Positions 1-5,511 are shown, numbered from the stretch's first letter. The stretch is 5,701 nucleotides of DNA from Methylomonas sp. (GCA_028688235.1 JAQTYP010000250.1:1-5701); one strand, 5' to 3'. The notes: generated by a model not told the origin, from the letters alone. Numbers and translations: made by a program.

Positions 1-321
1 GCAGATATGCTCGAATTCTTGATCTTCGACACGGGTAATCACTCGCTTGACCCCGAGTGAGCGCGCCACCAGACTGGCAATGATATTGGCTTCGTCGCTC
101 TTGGTCAGACAGAACAGCACATCGATGCTATCGGGATCGGTCTCTTTCAAAATAGCCGGTTTGCTGCCGTTGCCGTGCATGAACACGCAATCGATTTCCA
201 TAATCAAGTTTTCGATGACCGCCTTGTCCTTTTCGATGATGATGACTTCATGCCCTAACGACAACAAGCGTTGGGCCGTCGCTACCGCTAGCGAAGACGC
301 GCCGATGAATACGACTTTCAA
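1..321 (-). CDS. trkA: Trk potassium uptake regulator TrkA, N-terminal NAD-binding part (runs off left edge)
   Basis: This is the cytosolic regulatory subunit of a Trk-type K+ uptake system, which binds NAD(H) or ATP and gates the TrkH pore. The 107 visible residues form one RCK/TrkA-N Rossmann fold. Strand 1 is KVVFIGAS, followed by the nucleotide loop GASSLA (residues 7-12). Strand 2 is EVIIIEKD, whose acidic end should contact the ribose. A conserved HGNGSKPAILKE segment follows, then a DVLFCLTKSDEANIIASL strand-helix and VKRVITRVED. The loop departs from the usual GxGxxG by having S in place of the second G and A in place of the last. The likely start is TTG at 321-319, with GGGAG about 7 nt upstream inside the end of trkH. 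No ATG lies nearby in frame. The TTGA overlap with the trkH stop suggests translational coupling. The C-terminal RCK_C part, and a second RCK unit if it is a full-length TrkA, lie outside the window. Family assignment is firm; the symbol is slightly less so. Confidence 0.87.
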   Translation of the reverse strand, partial: MKVVFIGASSLAVATAQRLLSLGHEVIIIEKDKAVIENLIMEIDCVFMHGNGSKPAILKETDPDSIDVLFCLTKSDEANIIASLVARSLGVKRVITRVEDQEFEHIC

Positions 322-1832
322 ACTTTACTCCCTAATTTGAACCAGGTACGCGGATATAGAAACAATAAAAATGCCAAAAACTCCACGCGCCCCAACAACA
401 TGTCGGCGATCAATACCAGTTTCAAACCGGGCTCCAATTCGACTCGCGTAATTCCGGCCGACAAACCGGTCGTGGAACATGCCGATACCACCTCGAATAA
501 GGCATCCATAGGCGCATAACCCATCATTAAAAAAGGCAACCAGGAGCATAACACGGTAGCGATGCAAACGAAGACCAGCAATAAGGCCCTTTCGATATCG
601 TTGGATTCCAATTTATCGCCGCCCAGGCGCCGCTCCAAAACCGCATGGGCCGGTAACGCAGTGCGCACGATAAAGAATTGCAGCAAACGCAATACGATCA
701 GGAACCGGAGTATCTTGATACCGCCTGCCGTCGACCCGGTGGAGCCGCCTATCGCCATGGATATAATTAAGGTCAACTTGGCGGCATCGTTCAATTCCGC
801 CACCTTGACGCTGGCAAAGCCGGTCGTCGTCTGCGCGGACAAACCCGTGATCACGGCGTCTTGCAGCCTGGACGCCAGATCGCCTGTCTGGTGATCCGCA
901 CCATAAAACAATAACGCTATCATTACCAAGGAAAGCGCGAGCAAGACCAGAGTTTCCGCGGTGAATGCCAGCTCTTTGACGCCGTTGCGCAATAAGCGGT
1001 AATAAAACGGCAAGGAAATTGCCCCCAGCACGCCGCTTAGCATGATGATGAATTGCAGCCGCCTGGGCTCGACAGCCGCCAGACTGGCGTCGTAAATCGA
1101 AAAGCCACCTGTCGAAACGCCGCTCAACACATGCGTCACGGCGCAAAACGGTGACGCCCCCAATAGCCATAACAGGATTATCATGATCGCCGTCAGCCCG
1201 CAATATATCCCCAATAGTTTCAAGGAATGGTTGCGCGCGTTGCCCAATATATCCCGGCTATCGTTATCGCCCATGGCCAAACGCCGTGCCGCCACACCCT
1301 GATCCAAAATGGACAATGCAATCGAAAACGCCACGATACCCAGACCGCCGTACCATTGCATCCAGGCCCGTGCAAACAGTACGCCGCCGGAATAACGGTC
1401 CAAATTCGTCATCATGCTCAAGCCTGTCGTCGTGACACCGGAAACGGTTTCGAACAAGGCATCGATGCCGTTCAAGCCCTCGCCTAGCAGAGGCAAGGCC
1501 TCGAAAACCGCCGCCAACACGAAGGACAGCACCGAGATCACCATCACTTCGTTATCGCGAATTCCGTCAGGCACTGGAAGCCTTACCAGTGGCAAACAGC
1601 AAGCTCCGAGCCCTGTCAGCGCTAACAACTGCCACATCATGAACGACCAGTCTCGATAAAAGCCGGCCAACAGGATAGGCACCAGCTTCAGGACGACGAT
1701 AACCAATCCTATCCGGGCGAGATAACGCCCGATGACGCCATATCGGACCGGTTGGGCCAAAGCACGCGAAACATCGGAAAAGCTCATGGCAGCATTGAAA
1801 TCCCTATATGAAGACCGCAATAAATTTAGCAT
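318..1832 (-). CDS. trkH: Trk-type K+ transporter, membrane pore subunit TrkH
   Basis: This is the inner-membrane K+ translocation subunit. The 504 residues match the usual TrkH length (about 480-510) and show the fourfold M1-P-M2 layout. All four pore loops carry the filter glycine: TTTG (134-137), STGG (240-243), TTTG (335-338) and STTG (453-456). Hydrophobic segments lie at roughly 38-58, 66-85, 96-118, 152-176, 205-226, 258-280, 290-311, 352-366, 374-392, 413-438 and 470-494. Two further TrkH hallmarks are present: GGSTGSTAGGIKI (362-374) in the M2 helix of the third repeat, and GRVEFLAFLLFLYPRTW near the C-terminus (481-497). The ATG at 1832 gives the full length but has no clear ribosome site. 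An in-frame ATG at 1787 (residue 16, MSFSDV) has AGGGA about 13 nt upstream and could be the true start. The gene overlaps downstream trkA by 4 nt, so the two are almost certainly one operon. Confidence 0.95.
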   Translation of the reverse strand: MLNLLRSSYRDFNAAMSFSDVSRALAQPVRYGVIGRYLARIGLVIVVLKLVPILLAGFYRDWSFMMWQLLALTGLGACCLPLVRLPVPDGIRDNEVMVISVLSFVLAAVFEALPLLGEGLNGIDALFETVSGVTTTGLSMMTNLDRYSGGVLFARAWMQWYGGLGIVAFSIALSILDQGVAARRLAMGDNDSRDILGNARNHSLKLLGIYCGLTAIMIILLWLLGASPFCAVTHVLSGVSTGGFSIYDASLAAVEPRRLQFIIMLSGVLGAISLPFYYRLLRNGVKELAFTAETLVLLALSLVMIALLFYGADHQTGDLASRLQDAVITGLSAQTTTGFASVKVAELNDAAKLTLIISMAIGGSTGSTAGGIKILRFLIVLRLLQFFIVRTALPAHAVLERRLGGDKLESNDIERALLLVFVCIATVLCSWLPFLMMGYAPMDALFEVVSACSTTGLSAGITRVELEPGLKLVLIADMLLGRVEFLAFLLFLYPRTWFKLGSKV

Positions 1833-2272
1833 TTTTTAAACCCGAGGGATTGAAAGTAGGCATCAGACTTGCGGAAAATAACACGCGGTTTGTGCTCGAT
1901 TAAGCCCGCCGCGTCGACAAAATGCACAGCCTCGTCGTACAGATTTGGTTGCTGCGGGACGCATCGTTTGCACACAGGCTGTCATTGATGCATGATAGCC
2001 CCACCCAGTTCGGGGGTAATAATCCCAACGACTAACTACGCCTTGCGTCTGGCAAACTAAGGCCTGGACTCGGTGCGTAAAAACAAGGCCTTGCAATACG
2101 TCTATAGGGAAGCCCCGACTTATCCGGCCGTGACCGAAGCGTTCGGTTTGCCGTATACTGATCCGCTACAAACGTTGGGCGGTTCTTAAGTTAACGATTT
2201 GCAATGTGGCTAAATACAAAGACCTCAAGAAGCATCCTGATTAGTAAGTTTCTTAAGCTCCAAAAAAAGTCC
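1833..2272. other. Gene-free stretch upstream of trkH
   Basis: This stretch of about 440 bp precedes trkH (minus strand) and lies on the far side of the repeat upstream of the RCC1 gene (plus strand). Nothing in it resembles an intact known protein. It should hold the trkH promoter and 5' leader, but I could not pick a convincing -35/-10 pair. A short C-run/G-run inverted pair lies around 1999-2015. One possible gene remnant is listed separately. Confidence 0.5.
1992..2189 (+). pseudogene. Possible decayed ORF, unidentified
   Basis: In one plus-strand frame, 1992-2189 reads as protein-like sequence interrupted by a single TAA at 2058. The first part is MIAPPSSGVIIPTTNY. After the stop comes a segment of charged and aromatic character that includes QYVYREAPTYPAVTEAFG and ends at TAA 2187-2189. 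A GTG at 2073 could start a 38-residue peptide, but I see no ribosome site. The composition after the stop looks more like real protein than random translation, and this could be the tail of a lost gene with one nonsense change. I do not recognise the family. Chance reading of noncoding DNA is a serious alternative. Confidence 0.22.
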
Positions 2273-2383
2273 GTCATGCCCGCCGGGAATCGGGTATCCA
2301 GTGCCATGGACGGCAGGCTTCGAGCTATCCATGCGGTCTGGATTTCGGCATTCCCCCTTGTGCCCCAGAGGGTATTCCGAAAT
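2273..2383. repeat. GTCAT-led palindromic dispersed-type repeat (REP/MITE-like)
   Basis: The element opens with GTCATGCCCGCC and forms an imperfect long hairpin. Arm 2296-2310 (ATCCAGTGCCATGGA) pairs with 2328-2343 (TCCATGCGGTCTGGAT) around a 17-nt loop. The pairing continues outward between 2286-2295 and 2344-2354. An overlapping second inverted repeat pairs 2342-2359 (ATTTCGG…) with 2366-2383 (…CCGAAAT) around a 6-nt loop. The two structures share 2342-2359 and so are mutually exclusive. The GTCATnCCCG start and the ATCCAGTGCCATGGA core resemble small intergenic repeats I associate with gammaproteobacterial genomes. That the repeat is dispersed is inferred, since only one copy lies in this window. 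Confidence 0.6.
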
Positions 2384-2432
2384 AACTATTTATTGGACGC
2401 CCGGGGGAATTAGCTAAAGCATCTTGCTGAGT

Positions 2433-2437
2433 AGGAG
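2433..2437 (+). promoter_or_regulatory. Ribosome binding site of the RCC1-repeat gene
   Basis: AGGAG lies 11 nt before the ATG at 2449 and 5 nt before an in-frame TTG at 2443. The distances do not settle the start: 11 nt is long but acceptable for ATG, and 5 nt is short but acceptable for TTG. I prefer ATG; the choice changes the protein by only two residues. Confidence 0.6.
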
Positions 2438-2448
2438 AAATATTGGAT

Positions 2449-4020
2449 ATGAAACAGGTAACTGATAAATACCGGAATAAGACTTTTGCCATGCCGATCA
2501 TGGCCGGGTTGTTGACATTGACCATGACGGCTGCGGAAGCGGACATTATTGCCGCCGCTTGGACCCATTCGGTCGCAGTACGTAACGACGGTACTGTCTG
2601 GGTATGGGGCAGCAATTCCAACTCCGATAACCCAGGCACGCTACTCGGCATTGGCGGCAACCCTTTCAACCTCGAGAAAATCCCAGTCCAAATCAACGGC
2701 CTCTCAGGCATTACTGCGGTAGCCGCGGATACGGCGCATACCTTGGCGCTGAAAAGCGACGGTACGGTTTGGGCGTGGGGCGACAACAGTTCCGGCCAAT
2801 TGGGCGACGGCACGACCACATCCAGCGCCACGCCGGTGCAAGTCCCCGGACTCAATTTCGTCAGCCGTATCTTCGCCTGCGGCGGCGCCAGTTATGTCGT
2901 AACCATGGACGGGATGGTCATGGCTTGGGGCAACAACACTTATGGTCAATTGGGCGATGGCACGACCGCTTCCTCCAGCAGTCCGAAGATTATCGATGCT
3001 TTATACGGAGCAGTTTCGGTCAGCGGCGCCGGCGAACGCACTTTTATGGTCAGAAACGACGGCACGGTTTGGGCTTGGGGCCGTCATTCCAGCATTTACG
3101 GCAATATCGGCGACGGCGCCGGCAGCAATCGTCCCGTTCCTGTCCAGATTCCAGGCCTGACAGACGCTATTTCGGTGGCCGCCGATCTTTATCATGCGGT
3201 CGTGTTAAAAAGCGACGGAACGGTCTGGGCCTGGGGAGATAATTTTCACGGCAGTCTCGGCAACAGCTCAACCAATGTCGCACTGACGCCGGTGCAGGCC
3301 GCCATCAATAACGTCAGCGCTGTTGCGGCTGTCAACGGCGCCACCTTGGCTTTGCAAAATAACGGCAGCGTATGGGCGTGGGGCAAAAATACCCACGGCG
3401 TTATCGGCGACGGCACCACGACCGACCGTTTTGCCCCGGTTCAGGTCGTAGGCTTGGATAACGTTGCCGCGATCTCCGGCCTGCTCGAACATATCTTGGT
3501 AATGAAGAACGACGGCACGTTATGGGCTTGGGGGGAGAATTATTCCGGCGCGCTTGGCGACGGCCTGAATAACGATTTTCGCAGCCGTCCCGAATATGTG
3601 CTCGGTTCAGCCACGGGCGGTATCTTCGATCTTTTGCCGGACGTGCCTAATGGCGAGTTGCCGCCATTTCCAATCGGCGTCAACGCCAAAGGCCTTATCA
3701 ATTCGCTGAACCTTAACTTCGAGCTGGTGCTAACCGGCAGCGGCGTTCAGCAAACCAACAATATCTACCTGGGCGCGATGGTAGGCCCCACACTATACCT
3801 GCACGACGGCAGCGATTGGGTTCCCTACAACGGCAGCACGATGCCGGCTTTCACTACAGTGGATACGTGGAGTTGGAGCTACGTCAATATCCCGGCTCTA
3901 TCTGCAACCGACGTTTCCGGCCTCGGTGGCGTTAATGTTTACGTCGGTTACGGCAAGGATGCGAATGAAATGTTTGCCGCGAACAGGGTTCGACTGGTTT
4001 ATACCATTCCGTATCAATGA
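2449..4020 (+). CDS. Exported RCC1-repeat beta-propeller protein with an unassigned C-terminal domain
   Basis: The predicted protein has 523 residues. Residues 1-30 look like a Sec signal peptide: K/R-rich start, hydrophobic MPIMAGLLTLTMTAA, and a probable cut after AEA. Residues about 33-395 hold seven RCC1-type repeats of 49-57 residues. Each has the DGTVWAWG signature (starting at 47, 104, 154, 204, 256, 305 and 355), and most continue as N-x-x-G-x-L/I-GDGT followed by P-V-Q-V. Seven repeats make one closed seven-bladed propeller. Residues about 400-523 form a separate, probably beta-rich domain with LNLNFELVLTGSG, YLHDGSDWVPY and a terminal VYVGYG…RVRLVYTIPYQ stretch. Similar GYG/VYT endings occur, as I recall, in other secreted proteins of aquatic Proteobacteria, but I cannot name the domain. 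RCC1 propellers generally bind proteins or other ligands. Eukaryotic RCC1 is a Ran exchange factor, which is not implied here. No catalytic residues are evident. The gene stands alone, with a terminator downstream. A role in the periplasm, cell surface or medium is inferred from the signal peptide only. Confidence 0.9.
   Translation: MKQVTDKYRNKTFAMPIMAGLLTLTMTAAEADIIAAAWTHSVAVRNDGTVWVWGSNSNSDNPGTLLGIGGNPFNLEKIPVQINGLSGITAVAADTAHTLALKSDGTVWAWGDNSSGQLGDGTTTSSATPVQVPGLNFVSRIFACGGASYVVTMDGMVMAWGNNTYGQLGDGTTASSSSPKIIDALYGAVSVSGAGERTFMVRNDGTVWAWGRHSSIYGNIGDGAGSNRPVPVQIPGLTDAISVAADLYHAVVLKSDGTVWAWGDNFHGSLGNSSTNVALTPVQAAINNVSAVAAVNGATLALQNNGSVWAWGKNTHGVIGDGTTTDRFAPVQVVGLDNVAAISGLLEHILVMKNDGTLWAWGENYSGALGDGLNNDFRSRPEYVLGSATGGIFDLLPDVPNGELPPFPIGVNAKGLINSLNLNFELVLTGSGVQQTNNIYLGAMVGPTLYLHDGSDWVPYNGSTMPAFTTVDTWSWSYVNIPALSATDVSGLGGVNVYVGYGKDANEMFAANRVRLVYTIPYQ
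2587..3534 (+). repeat. Seven in-gene RCC1 repeat signatures
   Basis: The DGTVWAWG-type octads begin at nucleotides 2587, 2758, 2908, 3058, 3214, 3361 and 3511, giving steps of 171, 150, 150, 156, 147 and 150 nt. Repeats 3 (DGMVMAWG) and 6 (NGSVWAWG) have diverged most. The first repeat carries a longer insert before the second. At the DNA level the copies differ at many third positions, so this looks like an old duplication series rather than recent expansion. Confidence 0.9.
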
Positions 4021-4192
4021 GCTTGCAGGATGGGCAGAGCGGTAGCAAGACCCTTCGGATAGTTTTTGCCCTTTAATAGGGTGTAGGAGAACAGGCAGCG
4101 GCGTAGTAATCTGTGTCCCTAACGGTTGGGCAGGTGCATCGACTTCGCATGCAGAATGCTTGCCTGATTACGTCCAGTAGTAAAGACTCATC

Positions 4193-4226
4193 CGGCTGGC
4201 ATAACGTTTTTATGCCGGCCGTTTTT
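4193..4226 (+). terminator. Intrinsic terminator downstream of the RCC1 gene
   Basis: The arm CGGCTGGCATA (4193-4203) pairs with TATGCCGGCCG (4211-4221), an 11-bp stem with one G-U wobble and a 7-nt loop. TTTTT (4222-4226) follows at once. It lies about 170 nt past the RCC1 stop, so that mRNA should carry a long 3' untranslated tail. Confidence 0.8.
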
Positions 4227-4318
4227 GGCTAGTACATCGCCGCCTAAGTTAGGCTTATTTTCGGAAGGCCAATTTAGCTTGCCGAGCTAAGTCTTTGACT
4301 CACCGAGCCCGATCTGAG

Positions 4319-4353
4319 TTATCCCCAAAACTTGTGGAAAACTTTGTGGAAAA
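4319..4353. promoter_or_regulatory. Cluster of three DnaA-box-like 9-mers
   Basis: TTATCCCCA (4319-4327) differs from the DnaA box TTATCCACA at one base. Two copies of TGTGGAAAA (4333-4341 and 4345-4353) each differ at one base from the reverse-orientation box TGTGGATAA. The last two lie in a direct 12-bp repeat of TTGTGGAAAACT type. All three being one-off from consensus within 35 bp is suggestive of DnaA binding. However, no dnaA, dnaN, gidA or rep gene is near and no AT-rich 13-mers are obvious, so an origin is not supported. Confidence 0.3.
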
Positions 4354-4571
4354 CCTGCCATGAAGTGAGCTAAGCACCTAATTTTTCGACGCTTTGGTCA
4401 AAATGAACCAGTCTTGCTCAATCAACTTTTATTGATACAAATCAAAAGGTTGAATCATTACGCCCTTTCAAACAAACCCAATATTTCAATGGAGCCAAAC
4501 AAACAGAAAGCCAAACGCTAAATTGTGCATAACAAAATGGCTATCTTTGCAAGTCCCATCAAAATTGCACC

Positions 4572-4676
4572 TACCGGCTGGTTTACCAAGTCGAGGATAA
4601 CCGGTTAACCGTGCTGGTGGTTACGGTTGGCAGGCGTGAACGCAATGCGGCCTATAAGGCGGCCGGCAAACGTTGA
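4572..4676 (+). pseudogene. C-terminal remnant of a RelE/ParE-family toxin gene
   Basis: The 34 codons before TGA 4674-4676 read YRLVYQVEDNRLTVLVVTVG followed by RRERNAAYKAAGKR. This closely follows the C-terminus of RelE-type mRNA interferases (family pattern GYRLVYQV-D….V.VI.VGKRER..VY..A.KR). Intact RelE toxins have about 85-95 residues, so roughly the N-terminal 60 are gone. Just upstream, in the same frame, 4560-4568 reads QNC. This could correspond to the family's N/D-C-Y-K-I-K-L region, which would mean a small internal deletion between C and YRLVY, but that is weak. No start codon, ribosome site or antitoxin gene (RelB/Phd/AbrB type) is seen. The piece lacks the central basic residues needed for RNA cleavage and should be inactive. 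Confidence 0.8.
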
Positions 4677-4759
4677 TGCCGACTGCTGGGACGGAGAATG
4701 AACCGATTTGGCTTTACGATAGCCTCCTGCACTGACGCTCACTTCCATTAAGTTAAGCC

Positions 4760-4931
4760 GTCATATCGGCAGGGATTGCCGGCATCCAACGCGATAAGCT
4801 GTGCTAAATCCAGGTGACCTATAGGATGCCGCCGTCAGGCGCATCGATCGCGACCGTTGTGCCTCGCCGCTGGCTCGGCACAACCTATGCGGGGTAGTGC
4901 ACCTTATCGCGTTAACCGGCAGTGGGATGAC
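4760..4931. repeat. 172-bp nested palindromic element bounded by GTCAT / ATGAC
   Basis: The ends are inverted: GTCAT (4760-4764) and ATGAC (4927-4931). Inside, TGCCGG (4777-4782) and AACGCGATAAG (4788-4798) are mirrored by CTTATCGCGTT (4903-4913) and CCGGCA (4916-4921). The left half also pairs locally, GCCGGCATCC (4778-4787) with GGATGCCGCC (4824-4833). The right half forms a symmetrical hairpin 4856-4884: GTTGTGCC, a TC/TC internal mismatch, GCC, loop GCT, GGC, then GGCACAAC. Palindromes CCTATAGG (4818-4825) and ATCGAT add to the structure. No ORF is inside. This fits a non-autonomous mobile repeat (MITE/REP-like). A structured RNA is a less likely reading. Confidence 0.55.
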
Positions 4932-5126
4932 TATTGGAATCTAGCTAGGAAGGCTGCTTAATTGAACACTCGGTTTGAATCGTCCCCTTGAACTTCAGCT
5001 ATCGAGCACGACGCTATAAAAAATGCCAATTTACAGTTTCGGCCTGAAAGAGACAGACGTTGTTGGCGCCAGTGACAGCAGTTTAGCCAATAGCTGCCTG
5101 CTAGTTTGAGCTATAAATGCTTGATT

Positions 5127-5163
5127 GCAAGACCTGGTAGCGATTTGTGATTTGCTACCTTGC
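5127..5163. repeat. Isolated hairpin
   Basis: GGTAGC (5136-5141) pairs with GCTACC (5154-5159) around a 12-nt loop. The outer GCAA (5127-5130) can pair with TTGC (5160-5163) across a bulge. There is no T-run on either strand, so it is not an obvious terminator. Its role is unknown. Confidence 0.4.
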
Positions 5164-5174
5164 GGAGTGACCAA

Positions 5175-5199
5175 CAAAAAAACCAACACCGTGTTGGTT
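5175..5199 (-). terminator. Second (back-up) intrinsic terminator of the tRNA-Leu unit
   Basis: AACCAACAC (5181-5189) and GTGTTGGTT (5191-5199) form a perfect inverted repeat. On the minus strand the stem is followed by a run of seven T (complement of A 5176-5182, partly inside the stem). On the plus strand only CTTT follows, so minus-strand action is favoured. It lies about 100 nt past the tRNA 3' end, beyond the first terminator. Confidence 0.65.
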
Positions 5200-5233
5200 C
5201 TTTGGCGGCGTTAGGTGTTACTACATGGAGCAT

Positions 5234-5269
5234 AAAAAAACCCGCTAAGCCTTTCAGCTTGCGGGTTTT
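5234..5269 (-). terminator. Intrinsic terminator of the tRNA-Leu unit
   Basis: AACCCGCTAAGC (5239-5250) pairs with GCTTGCGGGTT (5257-5267) with one bulged base and a 6-nt loop. The minus strand then has a run of T (complement of A 5234-5240). The structure starts 33 nt after the mature tRNA 3' end. The plus strand also has TTTT after the stem (5266-5269), so it could work weakly in both directions. Confidence 0.8.
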
Positions 5270-5301
5270 GTTATCAGATGTTACCACCTGAAACTGTAAT
5301 A

Positions 5302-5388
5302 TGGTGCCGAGGAGAGGACTTGAACCTCCACAGGGTTACCCCTACTAGCACCTGAAGCTAGCGCGTCTACCAATTTCACCACCTCGGC
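5302..5388 (-). tRNA. tRNA-Leu (anticodon CAG)
   Basis: On the minus strand this reads as an 87-nt class II tRNA. The acceptor arm GCCGAGG/CCTCGGC is a perfect 7-bp stem, followed by discriminator A and a genome-encoded CCA (5304-5302). The D-loop region is TGGTGAAATTGGTAGACGC. The anticodon stem CTAGC/GCTAG encloses loop TTCAGGT, giving anticodon CAG, which decodes CUG. The long variable arm (about TAGGGGTAACCCTGT) is typical of Leu tRNAs. The T-arm is GGAGG-TTCAAGT-CCTCT. The gene is transcribed alone, away from the kinase gene that begins 159 nt upstream. Confidence 0.97.
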
Positions 5389-5390
5389 TA

Positions 5391-5408
5391 TTCTGCTATC
5401 CAGCAGAA
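5391..5408 (-). other. Hairpin in the tRNA-Leu precursor leader
   Basis: TTCTGCT (5391-5397) and AGCAGAA (5402-5408) form a perfect 7-bp stem with a 4-nt loop. It is placed between the expected transcription start (about 5411) and the first tRNA base, only 2 nt from the RNase P cut site. It would occupy nearly all of the short 5' leader. Confidence 0.55.
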
Positions 5409-5417
5409 AGTCCGGCC

Positions 5418-5445
5418 ATTATAAAGGATTTATTTATCTCGTCAA
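5418..5445 (-). promoter_or_regulatory. Sigma70 promoter of tRNA-Leu
   Basis: On the minus strand the -35 box TTGACG (5445-5440) and the -10 box TATAAT (5423-5418) are 16 bp apart. The boxes match consensus at 5 of 6 and 6 of 6 positions. The discriminator after the -10 is GGCCGG, the G+C-rich type found at stable-RNA promoters under ppGpp/DksA (stringent) control. The expected start is near 5411, giving a leader of about 22 nt. Confidence 0.88.
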
Positions 5446-5511
5446 TCATTTTCTTACGCACAATCCCAGGTCGTCGTTATAAAACGCGGTTAAAATGCTT
5501 GCATATTTCAC

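Larger units (their letters stand above)
4227..5170. other. Long gene-poor region with repeats and a toxin-gene remnant
   Basis: About 940 bp contain no intact gene. Apart from the separately listed elements (DnaA-box-like cluster, RelE remnant, nested palindromic element, hairpin at 5127-5163), I see several smaller features. There is a near-perfect palindrome GCCTAAGTTAGGC at 4242-4254 followed by TTATTTT. There is an imperfect inverted repeat pairing 4422-4430 with 4444-4453 (TCAACTTTT / AAAAGGTTGA). The stretch 4380-4560 is A+T-richer than its surroundings. The picture is of accumulated mobile and decayed sequence between two terminated transcription units. Confidence 0.6.

Noticed and set aside
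613..1203. Open minus-strand frame of 196 codons inside trkH
   Set aside because: It overlaps trkH in a different frame. Its arginine-rich, low-hydrophobic translation is typical of a frame shadow, while the trkH frame has all pore motifs.
1863..2096. 77-codon minus-strand frame upstream of trkH
   Set aside because: No ribosome site, odd composition with many Cys, Gln and Arg, and no family resemblance.
2393..2420. TTGGAC - 16 bp - TAAAGC as promoter for the RCC1 gene
   Set aside because: The -10 matches consensus at only about three positions, so it is too weak to list.
2443..2448. TTG at 2443 as start of the RCC1 protein
   Set aside because: It adds only two residues and is a rarer start than the ATG at 2449. 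AGGAG spacing allows both, so it is kept only as an alternative.
2325..2855. Open minus-strand frame of 176 codons opposite the RCC1 gene
   Set aside because: It runs antisense to a strong repeat-containing gene, and its sequence is the mirror image of the repetitive GDGT/PVQV codons. It has no recognisable fold of its own.
2587..3534. PQQ-type (WxxG) propeller or CRISPR-like array
   Set aside because: The repeats are protein repeats in a continuous frame with the RCC1 signature DGTVWAWG. They lack the AxDxxTGKxxW pattern of PQQ propellers, and the DNA units are not near-identical with unique spacers.
4319..4353. Chromosomal or plasmid replication origin
   Set aside because: Only three imperfect boxes, no neighbouring replication genes and no clear AT-rich unwinding repeats.
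4760..4931. Riboswitch or intact small RNA gene
   Set aside because: No promoter, terminator or downstream gene is linked to the structure. The GTCAT/ATGAC ends point to a repeat element instead.
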